The position numbers and the translations under genes were made by a program. A stretch of DNA of 64,000 bases, taken from the NCBI RefSeq assembly GCF_041296385.1, contig NC_091019.1, positions 9,819,264-9,883,263 of the forward strand. Reading direction: 5' to 3'. The notes beneath the pieces were generated by a model that was not told the origin of the DNA, searched no databases, and saw only the letters and a program-made list of their open reading frames with translations. Origin of the DNA: Aphelocoma coerulescens (Eukaryota > Chordata > Aves > Passeriformes > Corvidae). Shown here piece after piece: positions 36,601 to 51,100 of this stretch. How positions within the stretch are numbered: the stretch's first letter is position 1; each line of letters begins with the position of its first letter.

Positions 36601-39600
36601 GGAAAACCCTGCATGATCATGTAGGGTTCCTACAGCAGAGAAAAAAAAAAAAAGGAGAAAAGGCGCTGAAACCAGTCTAAGGCAAATATATTCAGTGGCA
36701 AAAAGCATACATATTCCTGGAACAGGAAGGCAAGTGGCAGATTATTAACATGAAGTGGTGACAGCATGATGCTATATGAGTCAAATTGCCTGTTATTGTT
36801 AAGAATGCAATTAATTTTGTAAAATGTTGTGCTAGGCTGACAGACAATTATCAGAAAAGTTTAAGAACTCAATCAAGTGCCAGAAAATGGCAGTGAGTGG
36901 AATAGAAAGTGTTGAACTGCCTGATTTCAGATAGAAAGATTGGCAGGAGAAAAACAAAAACAAGAGAAAAATGAAAAAAAGAGATGTAGGATGTGGCATG
37001 CCTTTTTGTGTGACATTTTCTGCAATGCATCTGCTTCTCAATTATCTTTTAGAAGAGAAGCCTGTTCCCAAGGTTGAGTTTCAAACAAATAAATAAGTGT
37101 CTTCTGACACATTTCACTTATTCTCTGTCTTTCTCAGAAATGGATTGTTGTAAAACTAGTTCTTCTGAAACTTTAACCGTGACTTTGCTCAGGACTACCA
37201 CTCAGTCATTATTCCAAAAGACAGTTTATTTAAAAAATATTTAGTTATCCTTTCACTTTCTAAATATCAAGCAATTAATCAGTCTCTCTATAGGCTCTTT
37301 AACTATTAAACTGAGAGCCTATTCCCATATCTACCATGCCAACCACCCCTAAGTACTTCGGACCAAACTTGCGATTCTTCTCACCCATTCTCAGTAAGAA
37401 AATTATTTAAATACAGAGCTCCTTCTGATATTAAAAAGACGATCATTGTCAAAAAGTCAGTTTGTTCCTTTCCATTTGAGCAGAAGAAAAAAAAAAAATT
37501 TTATAGTAGTTCAACCTCTTTCAGTTCACTTTCAAAAAATTTAAGTTTTTCTTTACCATAAGATGTCTTTAAAATTATGGTATGACCTCAAGAGATTTAC
37601 TGTGTACTAGCTGTGATCTGCTTCCCACTTGTCTCATGATTTTGGAATACTAAAATTTATTACTCTATATTAATTTATCAAGATTTAACTCCTTAATCTG
37701 CACCATTTTACTTATGATTCAGAGGGGAAATTCTGCAAACTTACAGTAACAAAGAGGATATTAAACTGTCATTGACTTGACATTTTCTTATTACTGAATT
37801 GCTTTAACATGTTACATAAGTGTTCTTTCATTGTTGAGATCTCTTTCTTTAAAGTAGGGGTACTTCAGAAAGTTCAGTGATATTTCCTTCTGATATTTTT
37901 GAAATATAGGGAAGTGAAAAAACACCAAACTTTGCAGAAATGTATCTCTGAGTCCACTTTTTAGAGAAAAGCTAAGTCTGATCAGAGACTAAAGCAAATT
38001 ACTAAATAACAATTAATTATCCACCAATTGTTCCTGTGACTTAAGCTTTACTACAGCCATTTCTCTTTCTTTTTAAAAACTTAATACCAAAGCCAAGAAA
38101 TCACACTGAAACCAAATAAATTATCCACTGAATTGTAAATTGGTTTCTAAAATATTTTTGACTGAAAGAAAACTTGTTTTCATTAGAAATAACTGTTAAA
38201 CAAAACTGTTGTAGGTCCTGACTTGACAAAGTCTGCTCTGTACTTCCAGCACAGCTGCAGCACAGCCTCAGGAGCGACTAAAGTCTTCAGGAAGTATTTT
38301 CTCTGTAAAATACTCCATCCACAGTCTGTGTAGCACTTGTAGCACTGCATTCTTCCAGACCTAGGCTGACTGAAATTTACCCAGAATTTTATACCATCTG
38401 AAAACCTTCCTCTGTTAGAGCATGCAGATCCAGAGTGGTAAAAATTTCCTTCAGCTACACAGAGATGGGGGCAAAGGGAAAGTACAAGCAAAACTCAAAG
38501 AAGATATATTTCACACAAACAAGAATCCCCCAAGAACTTAAACTTTGTCTGCAGCTACTCGGGTTTAATCCCACAGGTAACTGGAATTTGATGGAAAGAA
38601 ATAAGGGTAGAAGTTTGACCTTGAGTACAAAGAACCTGGAAGTTAATAGAAGTCCTCAGACTTCCAAAATCTGGATTTCAGCCACACTGAATGGACAAAG
38701 TTGTCTCATAAAATATAACAGACAGCCCCAAACCTGTTTGGTTTGGACTTTTTCCAGAAAAGAGTTACATACCCATTTTCAGCCATGGTAGCTAAAATTC
38801 AGCTAAAACACAGTAGATAAAAGAAAACTTGACTGAAATTTGAGGACAAAGGCAGTCTGGTAACTTCTGATCATAATTATTTCCTTTCAGGAATGCAAAG
38901 GAAAAACAATGTCAGAGTTTTTGCTGGACTGATCAGATCCTTAACTCAGCACACCTTGAAAATGCATAACCAAGAATAACATACAGGACCAAAGGCTCTG
39001 GATAATATTAAACAGAAGACACTTAACCAAGGATAACAATCAGCACAGAAGATTGTGTTGTGTAATTGCCCCTGGGAGCGTCAAAGCAGAACTGTGTGAT
39101 TAAAATCGAAACCTATAAATTTACTGAGAACAAATACAGAAAAACTGTGGTTTTCAAAAAGCCAGGACCTTGAAGATCCATGAAACGTGCACCCAAGGCC
39201 CTCTGGATAAGAGTAGGAAGAGTGTCCTTCCAATGTCTGTGACACTACAGAGTACTGAGAATTCTTTTTCTGAAAAATATAATCATGAAGCATGTCACAG
39301 GGAATGCTGAAGTTTGAATCCTGATTTCTGTCACACAGACATAAATGCAGAGAAATTCCATTGACTATTGCTGTGAAAAGAAACAGTCGACTAAAATTCT
39401 ATCTAAAAATACTAACTCTAAAAAACCAGGAATGGATAATAGCAAATTGACATACATCAGCTGAGTATCTAGAACAAAGGGAGCTAAGAGCAAAGAATAG
39501 GTAGAACACATACTTAAGAACTAAACAATCCTATTGAATAATATGGGATTGTCTTTTTTTCATTAAAAACCAGTTGATACTCTTGAGAAGGTCAAGCCTG

Positions 39601-42107
39601 TTGCAATGATGGGCACATCCATAAACTGGAGTGGACACCTGTTACATATTCAGCTTTTGACAGAGTTGCTGTACAGCCACAGTAAGGTTGATCTAAGTGT
39701 TGACCCACATGTTATGATCTGCCAGCAACAAAATTTGTTCCTATACTCCTACTTTTTGCATACATGTGTCAATCTGAGAGTGCTTTTTTCTTAATCTGAG
39801 ACAATAGACATTTTCCTTCTTTATATTACACTCATCAGGAATGTTCACATAGTACTAGCAAAGGGGTTTTTGTAATTTCTATATGTAGGTTCTATTCATG
39901 CATTTTCTATTAGATAAAAAAGTGCCAAGTCAGTTTATAGACAAAGAGGCAGTGGTACAAAACGCTTACAAGTGACCACTCAGATTTTATAATTCAGCAC
40001 ACTTGGACAGTCATGATTAAGCAAAATTTCGTGGGACAGGGCTCCTTACCTGCACCTATCTTTGGGCTAATCACTTACTCATGACATAAAGGATTTTTTT
40101 AATACTGGAAGTATTAGAAAATCCCAGTGTGTAACTATGACCTAAACATGGCTCAGTGATGGCAGACCACAGAAAACAAAAAGAAGGAATGATAATTCAC
40201 AGGCAATAAAATAATAGAACAGCACTTCTATACAGAGAATTATCCTTTACTTGAGGAGAAAGCTATTTAAATTGAAAAACATAACATTCATACTCTTAGA
40301 CTTGCATGAAGAACATAGTGGCTTTATGGAATAACAGCAGAAGCAGCACGTTCATAGCAATGGCTGCACATGAATTAATATTTCTTCGAGGCCATGACAA
40401 ATTGCTCAATGAAAAGCGTTGCTTCCCCCAGAATTAGAAATAATTAGAACAAGTTATTCAATTAAGAATATTCCAGTCCTCACCTTATGAAGTGTATGCC
40501 CATTGCAAATCATTAATTTTTCAATTCAGAAAAGAGTTTTCCTCTGCAGCTCTAATAATCAGTGGCAGACAAATTTAAAAAAAAAAAAAAAGTATTTACT
40601 GTCCTACTGAGGCAAAATATACATACAGGAAATACAAAACAGGAAAAAAAATAAATACCTTTTAAGGTTGCATATTGAAGGAACTGTAGCACTGTACATG
40701 CTAAGGGTGGCATTATGGACATACTTCATGTTATGTTGAACTAAACATTGGGGGGAACAAGTATGTCCTTCACAGGGTTTAGGGAGTGGTTACAAAAAGC
40801 ACTGTCTGCAGAGGCCTACTGCAGAGTGTTGGACTGGAGCAAAGGCTCCTTTCAAACCTGAGAGTGGGAAACCAATGGAGCTCAAGGGCCTGGGCTGGGG
40901 GGTCCTCACAGTTCTTACTGCTCTCAGCAACACTGAAAGTCATTCACTAAATTATAATTCAAATAAAATTAGGATCAAAGGAGTGACATCACAAACAGAA
41001 ATACAAAAGTTTGAAAGAACTGTCTGAATTTGAGTTCCCTTTTTCCCACTAGCCCAGCGGGGGCTGAGTTTCTTTATGATGAAGGCCCTCAGCAGTGGTC
41101 TGAGAACTGAAGATGTGAGGGATGGTCAGCATTTCTCTGTACTCACATGGCAGTGACAGGAAGTCCTGTGTGCAAGGGGAAATAGGCTGCAACAGTTAAA
41201 GCAACACGGGGACAGTAGAGATTTAGCAGAGAGTCATGGGAGTTGTGTGAGCTGGACAGAACATGAGCAGTGATAGTAAAGGACCCACATGCAGGTAATA
41301 AAGTGTGGATTGTGTGCACACATGTACAACACCTGTGTAACTGTGCCAAGCAGCTGAATCCTCCCATTACTTTCCTCTCTTCCCCATCTTCTACTCCTCA
41401 TGCACGTGAGTGTGTGTGCCCATCTCATCGAATTGTGCATTTTGGTCAACCTTGCTTTCTGTCCTCATTCTGTTTCAAGACCCTCCATGCAAGCTAGAAC
41501 ATTTTTTATAAAATATCTCTGTATGGGTTATCAGAATTGTGCTACTTTGTATAAGTTCTGCCTCAGTTAGTAGGACTGCAGTGGTAAAACCAAGGGAAGA
41601 CGCAACCTGAGGAGATATTTTCTAGTCATTACCCTGTGAAGTGAGGATAATGAATTTCATCACAAATAGACTGTCTTTGAATATATTAAAACACCCAACA
41701 TAGCATTATTGAAAAACCCAAACCACTGAGCATCTTTTCTCAACAGACACCTGTGTCTGCACAGACCTCCTGACCCTGGATCTATGTAGCTCCATCCTTA
41801 TCACTGTCTTGTCACCTGCACTGCAGCCATTCCACTTCAGGGGGTCAGCTGGCACAAAAGTGCTTAAACAAGGTCTATCCAATGTTTAAACTTAAGATGA
41901 GTAAAAAAAGAAAAAACAATTTCTTATTCAAGGGCAGAGAAAAGTAACATTACAAGAAAAATTTAGCAGCCTAAAGGAACAGACTCACAGTCAGCTATCG
42001 CTACTTTTTCCTTGCATTGATTTTATTTCCAAAACTCTGTTAAACCTTTTATTTTGCAATCCACCCTGAAGAAACTATAACCATTTATAAAAAACTAAAA
42101 TAGATGG
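33680..42107. other. Unique DNA, no gene seen (8.4 kb)
   Basis: AT-rich, with A-runs at 36641-36653 (A13) and 40577-40591 (A15). Open frames stay at or below about 120 codons (the longest being 38435-38791) and resemble no protein I know. No transposable element recognised. Confidence 0.55.
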
Positions 42108-42127
42108 AAAAAAAAAAAAAAAAAAAA
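42108..42127. repeat. A20 homopolymer
   Basis: Twenty uninterrupted A residues following an A-rich lead-in. No upstream gene-like sequence or flanking duplication, so it is not treated as the tail of a retrocopy. Confidence 0.95.
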
Positions 42128-45100
42128 TTAATTAAATGTTTAGACCAGAATGAGAAAAGAATCCTTTCAGATCAGAGGGAGGTTCTTCACTGTAGCTTGT
42201 TGGCATTAGTGGTTACTTTCTGCTAGGCTGATATCTTTGTCATTATATCAAGTGTAACAACAACAAAAATATTCCTCCCTTTAAAGCCCTCTTTGAGGCT
42301 TGTGGTCTGACAGATGGATAGATTCCTTCAGCCTAGATCTCCTTAGTCTCTTCAACTTTTACTGGGAGATATGTTGTTTCTCTTAAAATTAGCTTGCTGT
42401 TTATTTAAGTGAAGAACTAGATGTCTTAAATGTACTGGGCATGTCAGAAAGACATTGCCTCCCAAGGTGGCAAAAGCAGCAGATAATCTGCTGGCAAGCT
42501 GCTCCAAATATATTCCAGGCAGCTTGTCTTGTGAGGAAGCTTTAAGTTCAGTGGAAAGCTAAATACCAAAGCTACAAAAATCCTTTTATTCATAAAAGAA
42601 GGATTCAATTTAAAAGTCCTTCTAAATTCAAAAAAAGAGACCAACTCATTGAAGCTTCAAAAGTTTACCTCTATTCTTCCACCACGAAGTGAGTCAAATG
42701 TATAGGAATTATATTCATGAACATGGCTAGGCACAACAGTAAAGGTGATGCTGATTTTCACTGTTAAGATATTACTACACTAATGACTACCAGGATTTTA
42801 CAAGAGAACTCTCTCAATTATTTTACTTAGAAAATTTATTAATGAAAACAACAAAACACTGTCTAGGGAAGTGAATTAGTGTTGGTGCACTGAAATAGCA
42901 GTTACACAATTTATTTCATTCCTGCCAGCAGATCCACAGTTAAGATCCCTCAAGCAAACAGAATCCAGAGGCACAATTGAGTTTAAGTACAGGATTATGT
43001 TCAGTCCACTGTTTGATTAACTTAATCCTGATCTCTAGAACTGGCTTCTTTCACCAAGTCATTCCAGACCACTGAGCTGCTGAGATATAGAAAGCTTCTG
43101 GAAGTGGCAGTTATAGACAGAAAAGAACATTTTTCACTCAATGGAACTCAGGGACTTCCTTAATTTATGCCTCTAACTGAACTAATTTGATTAAAGTTTT
43201 GTTCCATTTTCTTTTAATTAGCCAGGGCAGCTTAAATTAATTATGTCTTATGTATGGATGCAGTACCAGGATGTTTCATGCAGGAACAAATATGAAATTT
43301 AAAAAAAAAAAAAAAGTCTAAAGGTTGTTTAATCTAAGCTACCAAGAAAGATGCACTGAAATGTAGTATTGATTTGCCTTCATTGATAAAAATGCAATGC
43401 CCAGTTCACCACGTGGCTGTTTAAAAAGCTATTGTGGCCAGTGCTGCATGAAAATCTCCACACCAAATTGTGTCTAACGCTGCTGGGTGTACACTGAAGG
43501 GTAATGCTGTGCAGCCACCAGCCTGGAGCAGTCATTGCTCTGCTCCTGATGACAAGGACAGAGTCTGTACATGAACCTAGCTCAGGGACAGAGAGGTGAA
43601 ATCTTTCAGTTATCTGCCTCCAGTGCCTATTTGCATAAAGCTACATACAATCTAGTACACATTTAGACATGGGTATGTTCTGAGTTAATCAATTCCACCA
43701 AGCTATTCTCTGGTGTAAATAAAAGTCTGGTCTGAACGGTGCATGTATTGTCTCTGCTGGTAGAAAATGTAGGCACGCCTCATGGACAACTGGACAGTTG
43801 AAAGTTCTTGGTGTAGCATTCCCCGTTAAAGCAGTTAAATCTGCTGACCTAATTTGTCTTTGATGGTTACATCACTTTGAGACAACTGAGGACAAATCTC
43901 ACTTTCCAGTGCTACTGTTCCAAGCTGTTCAGCAGCAAGCACCAGTAGGTAACAAGCGCCATGCCGCATCCTCACAGTCAGAGCTGATGGAGAAAGAGCT
44001 GAATACCTGCTTTTTAGCCAGAGCAAAAATCTGCAAATTGGCAAAGAAACAATGGTAAAAATTCAAACCTCTGATTTTTAAAAGAAAGATAGATATAAGA
44101 TGGGGTTATACTTTCCCTCTTGTTGTACATAGGTACAGTATTTCTTCTCTTTTCTACCAGCCATCACTGGTTTATTTCTTTCTACCAGGTGAGTCAAAGT
44201 TTCAAGCATAGCTTTCTGTTACTTCTTCCTCCATAGCTGCTGTCTTTTTTTATAGGTTCCTTGTTGGATACAGCAAATCTGCTTTACGCTGTGGCAGTCA
44301 CACCACATTATATATCACAGAGCACAGCTTGCTTATTTTGCCATGGCTATTGCAGACAGCTAGCTAATATGGTGAGAATACTGTGCCCCAAAATAAACTG
44401 CATATGAAATTGTTAGGACAGAGACTGTATGCTAGCACAATGTAGAATTAAGCTTACATACCACACTTGTAAATTAGTGGGAAGAAGAATCATAGCTGGC
44501 TATTAAAATGTATTGCTTTTAATGCAAGGGGCTCTCTTATGTTTGTTCTTAAACACCAGGGGTTTCTTCCTTTTAGTTTGTATTGAAAGCTTGACATTCC
44601 AGACTGTGAAGTTTAAAAAAGCTGACCTTGAAAACACAGTCACATTTATTTTTGAATGTTAGTTTAGCTTCACACCCTGGAAGTGGCTTCCTGCCTTCCA
44701 GATTTTGCTGAGCATTGTATGACCAACCATGCCTGAACTCACTGCACAGCTCCCTTCAGGCCACACTACAACCACTCAGAACCCATCCACTGACAGCTTG
44801 AAATACAAAATGTCTGTTTTAGTAACCCATGCCACGATTTTAATCACCTCCACCCTCCTTCACCAAACAGTGACCTGCTCAGTTGCACCCCTGATCATTT
44901 TCTGAGGTGGCAGGCCAGCTCTCTGTAGCAAAATTTTTCTGGGATCTTCCTCAGCATCAGCTCAAGGGCATTTTTACTTCCTCACAGACTTCATGCAGTG
45001 CTCTCACTGATTTCACACCCAGGCAGGTACTTCCAAAGGAGGACCTTTTCCACCTAGAAAGCTGAAGCAGTCTTGCTGAAGGTTTTGCACTCCCCACACA

Positions 45101-48100
45101 GAGCAAGCACAGCACAGCTCCCTGGCACCTGCTAAGCTGTGAGAATTCTCTTCATTACAGCAATCTGGCAGGCTGACATTAAGGGTGAAGGGGTTGCTCT
45201 GTTGATACCAACTTGTAACATTTCCATGAAAATTCCCTAGCAGCAGTAGTATTACTATCTACACAGTAATATTGATAGGCACTGAGAGAAGCAAACTATG
45301 AGAAAATATGCACAGTGCTCCATGGGGAAATGTGGGATCCTATCAGTGTTGTTGACACAGCTGGACTTCAGCAGTAGGTACAGCACTCAATTCAGGCATT
45401 AACTTTATGCTCCCAGGCTTTCCCGAGCACTAAAGATGCTGGGCTAAAGACACTCAGATATAGACAATTCCCAGAGATAGCTGTTCATAGAACACTGTCC
45501 TAATTCCTGAGATTTCCAGGTAGCTGCAAGCTCTGAAGAGTTAAATTTCAGATAGCTGTGAAAGAATCTACAGCACCTTACATTTAAGTTTATATTTCTT
45601 TCACATGTGACCCAGTTCAGAAAGCCTTACTTGGAACCTATTTCTCCATCTTACAAAGTCACTTATTCACCACTCAAATGGACAATACCCTCACCTCACA
45701 CCTCATGTTTCACATTTAGCATCACATTTAACCAGATTTACAACTTCACTCTTTAATAGAATTGTTCCTGAAATGTACTAATGCAGTCCATAATTAGGGA
45801 ATAAGCACATGACATAGCAAAATCAGGATAGTTTACCTGTTTATGACTGAGAGATTAGCTCTTGTAACTTATTAAATGTACACTCTTAGTTTATCCCAAT
45901 GACAAAGTAAACTAGGCTAACCTAAGCCCAAATTGAAGAATGAGAGGACAGTAAATGGCTGAAAAATTATTAACATTGGTGGTACTGGCCATTATCTACT
46001 GTGCTACAGAGAATACTGTTAAAATAAACAGCAAGAAATTCCCCTCACCACCAAATTCTCAAGGAACAATTATTGCATCTCCAACAAGAAGAAAGGAAAT
46101 AACCATTAATGATTATTTTTCTATGTTAGGCTAAAACACCTGTTGCAGCTTAAGGGATTTTTATTTGTTTTCACTGCACATAGTGCTGGAACACTTATTG
46201 TGCAATAATACTCTTATGTCAGTGCTCTTGTAGAATCACAATTTCTTCTTAGACAGCTGCAGCATTTACACGGATTTATTAGATCCAAAAGTCCACATAA
46301 TCACATCACCTGAATAAAAATTAGGCATCTGAAAGTTTTACATAACCACAGCATTTGCAGTCGGACAGGATGGTGCAGAGCTCATGCTGGAGTAGCCTTA
46401 AAAAGCAAACAGACTTCAGCAGTGCTGAAACTGCTGGTACTGCTTAACTTTAAACCAGAATAACTAGAAGTTGAATCTTTGTGTAACACTACGTTAGTCC
46501 CTTCCAAAGACACAAGTGAAATCAGAAATCAGGGCTCTCAGATTAATTTGTCTTTGGCTCATTATGACACACTCAGTCTTTGCTTGATCCTTACCCCAGG
46601 TAGGCCCATATGAACTCATTTAACTCCACTCAATTAAACAGAGAATTGCAAAATTATGCCAGCTGATATTTCAGGACTGTGATCCTTCATTAAAAGGGTT
46701 CTGCTAAATATCAATTTATTTTGCTTAATAAAATGAAATGCTGTGCTATCCAGCACATTGTCAGAATAATGCTTTCAAGTACACGGGGGATGTAATTCTC
46801 CCCATAAAGACAGACTGAGAACAGCAAGATTCACAGCAGGTGTGAGAGCTCAGTTCCACAGCACTGAGAGCAAAACACTGCAAAATCTCAGTGTGGCAAA
46901 CTGCACCATACACAGGCACAGAGCCAAGCTTGTATCCTTTAGAGCTCTCAGGATAGCATACAGAAAGATGAGAACAGCTTGTTCTCACTCACCCTAACAG
47001 CCCAGTGCAGACCCACTATGACTGGACATTAACAGCTACCACACCAAAAGCCAGCCAATCTTTTTAGCCATTTTACAGCTGCCATATAAACTACATCAGT
47101 ACTGCAGACAGCCCAGGAAAAGGAGCTATTGGACCTGGTAGACAACAATAAATAACAATCAGTGGGTACCATCAGTCATTATATGATTTAATACTGGTCT
47201 GAAGGTGCTTTCAAAACCAAAAATATTTATAGATAGCTGGCTAAAAACACTGACAACAAACAGCCATAGAACAAAAAAAAAGTTAGCATTTTCTGGATGT
47301 CCTTTTTCAAAAGCAAATGTATAGTGATTTACTTCAAAGCAGCTAGAATAACTGCTGAAGCTGATGTTTATAAAATCTAAATACAGTTGACACGAAAAAA
47401 ACTCTGCCTTCAGTTACACGTGTAGAACCTCTGTAAGGAGCAGAATTTGTCCCCAAGGGAACAACATACTGTGCCTAAGAGGGAAAGGGCCTTAGAGCCA
47501 GACATAAGCTAACTGGGCCCAGTTCTCTTCTCAGCTATACCCCCTTAACTGTGCTTCTGCAGCGAAAAAAAAATCATGGCACTTCTTAAAAATAATCAAG
47601 CCAAAGGAAAAGGATATTTTAAAACTGACTATCAACTTTGTCAGGAAAATCAAGGGGACAAACCATCAAAGACAGCTTAAAGATTCAAGTAAATATTGGC
47701 ATTTTTTGGTGGCATATTGCCCCAGCTGCAGTCACACTCTTGAGACATTCCCAAGTTTAGGGAGAAACTGCAAGGTGTTCGTAAGGAATAAATGAAAAAT
47801 TTCATCCCATAAGTTACAATCAGATTTCTGCCACTGTGCAGTAAACAGCATCTCCATCTCCAAAAAAACCACTGGAACAAATAGAGAAAGATGTAAAAGG
47901 GAAGTGGGAGAGGCAAGAGAAGAGTTCAAGTTATGGTGACAAACAATTCACGTTCATATCCTGTAAAACTGGAAAGTCAAAGACTTCCCGTTTTCCAGCT
48001 CCATCTATGTGTTATGGGGCTTCTTCAATGCTACAACTGGCCAATATTTTGGTCCAAATTCACCAGTTCTCCACAAGTTTTTTCTGTACTTTCCTCTTAT

Positions 48101-51100
48101 TCATTCTTCAATACTGTACACCTTTTTCTTTTTTCTCAAGTCATTCTTCAGCACTGCTCTTATCTCTTTTCAGTTACTGAAATCATTGTTCATCAATTTT
48201 AAATGAGCTCAGGGAGCTCATATAAATAATTTTAAAATCCATCTTTCCGTTATAAATTAGTATTGCAAGAATTCATTCATTCTTCCACTCATTCTACTAT
48301 GTCACTAATCTTCTACCCAAGAATTTCCTGAATATTTTCCACTTTCGGTCTAAATTAAGAAGTTGACCTCTGAAACTCTTCAGCATTCTATTTTTACCAC
48401 CTAGACATGAACATGAGCAGAAGCACATAAAACCGATCTCACCTTAACTTCTACTGAGTTGGCAAGAAAAATTCTCATTCACTTCTAGAGTAATTTAGGA
48501 ATAACAATTCAACACTAACTCTCTACAGTGTTACAGTCTACAACTGTGAGCCTCAAAACATTCCTCTGAATTTAAAAGGCTTTGCTGAATCACCAGAGTT
48601 CCTTTCAAAACACCTTTGATCTTCAAACCTGGAGGGAACTTTTAAAGTTTATTTTTTCCTCGACTGCCTTCACTGGCTGACAGAGCATGTGCTATAGCCA
48701 CCTTGAATCCTTATAAACCACTGGGATGCAGTGCTGGAGCAGACTGGGTGAAGCCATCAATGTGCCTCCTCACACAGGTTCCAGCACTGCCAAGCAGCCC
48801 TTCCAATGGCATTTTGAATATCAGACGGCAAATTTTCATTTTAAATAACCCATAGTGCTATTGAGAGCATTGGAAGCTGCCCAGACATGAGCTTCCAGTG
48901 TCCTGAAAAGCCATAATTAGCCTGATTGCTCAGGGAAAGGATGATAGAGATAAGCTTGCCAGTTAGTGGTCATTCAAGCACAAAGACCTAAAGAAAAACC
49001 ACTGCTTCACCAACTGCTCGGAACAGGCCAGCACTGGAATGCCAACAAACTCTGGCTTAGTTTGGGAAAAACAACTCACCAAATGGAATGAAAAGGAGCA
49101 GAAAAAAAGGAAGAAGACTCTGCAATTTCCCAGTAACATCCAGCCCCACATGAACTAGTCCTCAGCATTAAGTTCTCACTCAAGGAAATGACTGATAGAG
49201 CTCAACATTGTTTGTAGTAATAACATGAAGTATGTATAATTAATACAGTCCAGCTCTCATACCTTATAAAACAGTAACATTTCTTACGTAAATGCAGAGT
49301 GCCATATTTAAACCAATTGTCAAAAGATGACACAGTTCAATTTAAAAAAAACATATTTCTTTCTGTTTAGCCTGTACTGCCTAACCCAGACTCACCAATA
49401 ATTTAAGGCAGGTACCTCCACAAAACAAACTTACTAAAGTAGCTCTTAAGCAACCAAGAACAATCAAGACCCATTGCGCTCTAGCAGTACTTTGAATTGT
49501 TACCCTCTCTACCTTGCACACATTTCAGAGCAGAGGTTACTCTGTGGCTGACCACAGTGAATTGCTCTTTTATCACTAATGCATTTTCTTTCACAATGCT
49601 GCTTCAGTAGCACTTTGCAGCAAGTTCACACCAGTTTCTGAATTTCTTGCTTCTGGTGTCACTCTTCCTTATGCTGCCAGCTTCCACCACCTAGCTGCTC
49701 CCACTTTTCCTGAATGACTGCAGAGCACAGCCTCTGGCATTGGAAACACAGCCCAGGGCTGCCGTCCTCAGAGGATGCACTTTACCCCACAGATAGTCCC
49801 CAGTATTCCCTACTCTACAAGTGTGCAAAAATAAAGCCTATTGATTCCTATTGCATTTAATACTTTTTTTTTTTATAAAAAGATGCCACAGAAAAAAGGG
49901 TTGGAAGACAAACTGCAGAGCACATTTCCAAATATCCATGAATTAATGTTAATGCGTAGATATATATTTTTTAAAAAAAAGTCTTCTAAAGTGCATGTTA
50001 CAATAGTAAGGGACTAAAGTAATTTCTCTGATGCGTGGAAATACACAAATATAACAGAAAAACTATTTTTAAAGTATTATGTATTTTACATGCACAAACT
50101 AATTCAATATCCAGCATAAAGTACTGTAGCATTACTTCCATTAAATGAAACTAATTTTCCAGAGAGGCAAAGAAGAAGCCACAGTTCTGACTGAGAAGCT
50201 ACTGACCAACTATAAACTATCCATTATTATCAACTGATCATTACTCTAACAATTACAAAAATAACTAAATACTTCAGCTACTAAGTCAGAACTGTGTTAA
50301 CAAACTGGTGCTTGATTATTAGAAGACCCTTCCAGTATGGAAAATGGAGAACAGAAACTTTCTTTATTCTATCTAGAATTTTTTTCCAGTACCTATTCTT
50401 ATCTAGCAGTGTTTAATCACGGGTTCCATTTACACTATTCATGTTTTCTGTAACTAAGTTTTAGTCTAAAATATATACTTTGCTTGTGAGCCTCTATTAA
50501 TAGGAAACTCAATATCTAAGCCATAAAATTCAATCTCTCATTTTAACTAATGTGATGGCAAATGCTAACTCAGGATGACAAGATGCCTCTCCCATGGTGT
50601 CCCATAGGGACATCAAGCACAAGGAAACTACATTGCAGTACATTCCCAGTGATAACAGACATGCTCTGGTTCTTTCACCAGAACTCTGCGGAAGTGCATC
50701 AAAACTTCCTGCCTGGGAGAATCAGACTCCATCATCTATGTCCATGAAACTCATCAATGGTGAGTTCAGCAAACTGGCTTCAGCAGAAGCAAAAAAATAA
50801 GTAAGAATTACCTCAACCAGAGGGCCACACTCAGTGGTTTATTTATTACTGACTGGTTTGTCTCTACATTTTAGGATGTTTTAAGCTATTTAACAGAAAA
50901 CTGTATTAACAGCCATTATTCATATTGGCTTTCTGTTTAAAAACAGTAATTCTTTTCTTTTGCAACTTATATCGACATGTAAATTCTTATAACTAAATAA
51001 ACATCAGTACAAAACACTATTATTGTGAATATAATTTTCTATTTTGCAGCACTGGGTGAAGCAATTCAGTAAATTTAGAAACCATCCATAATAATAATGA

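Noticed and set aside
42108..42127. Long A run (also 40577-40591, 43301-43315) as tails of retrocopied genes
   Set aside because: No gene-like sequence precedes them and no flanking duplications are visible. Bird genomes have few such retrocopies because CR1 does not use poly(A).
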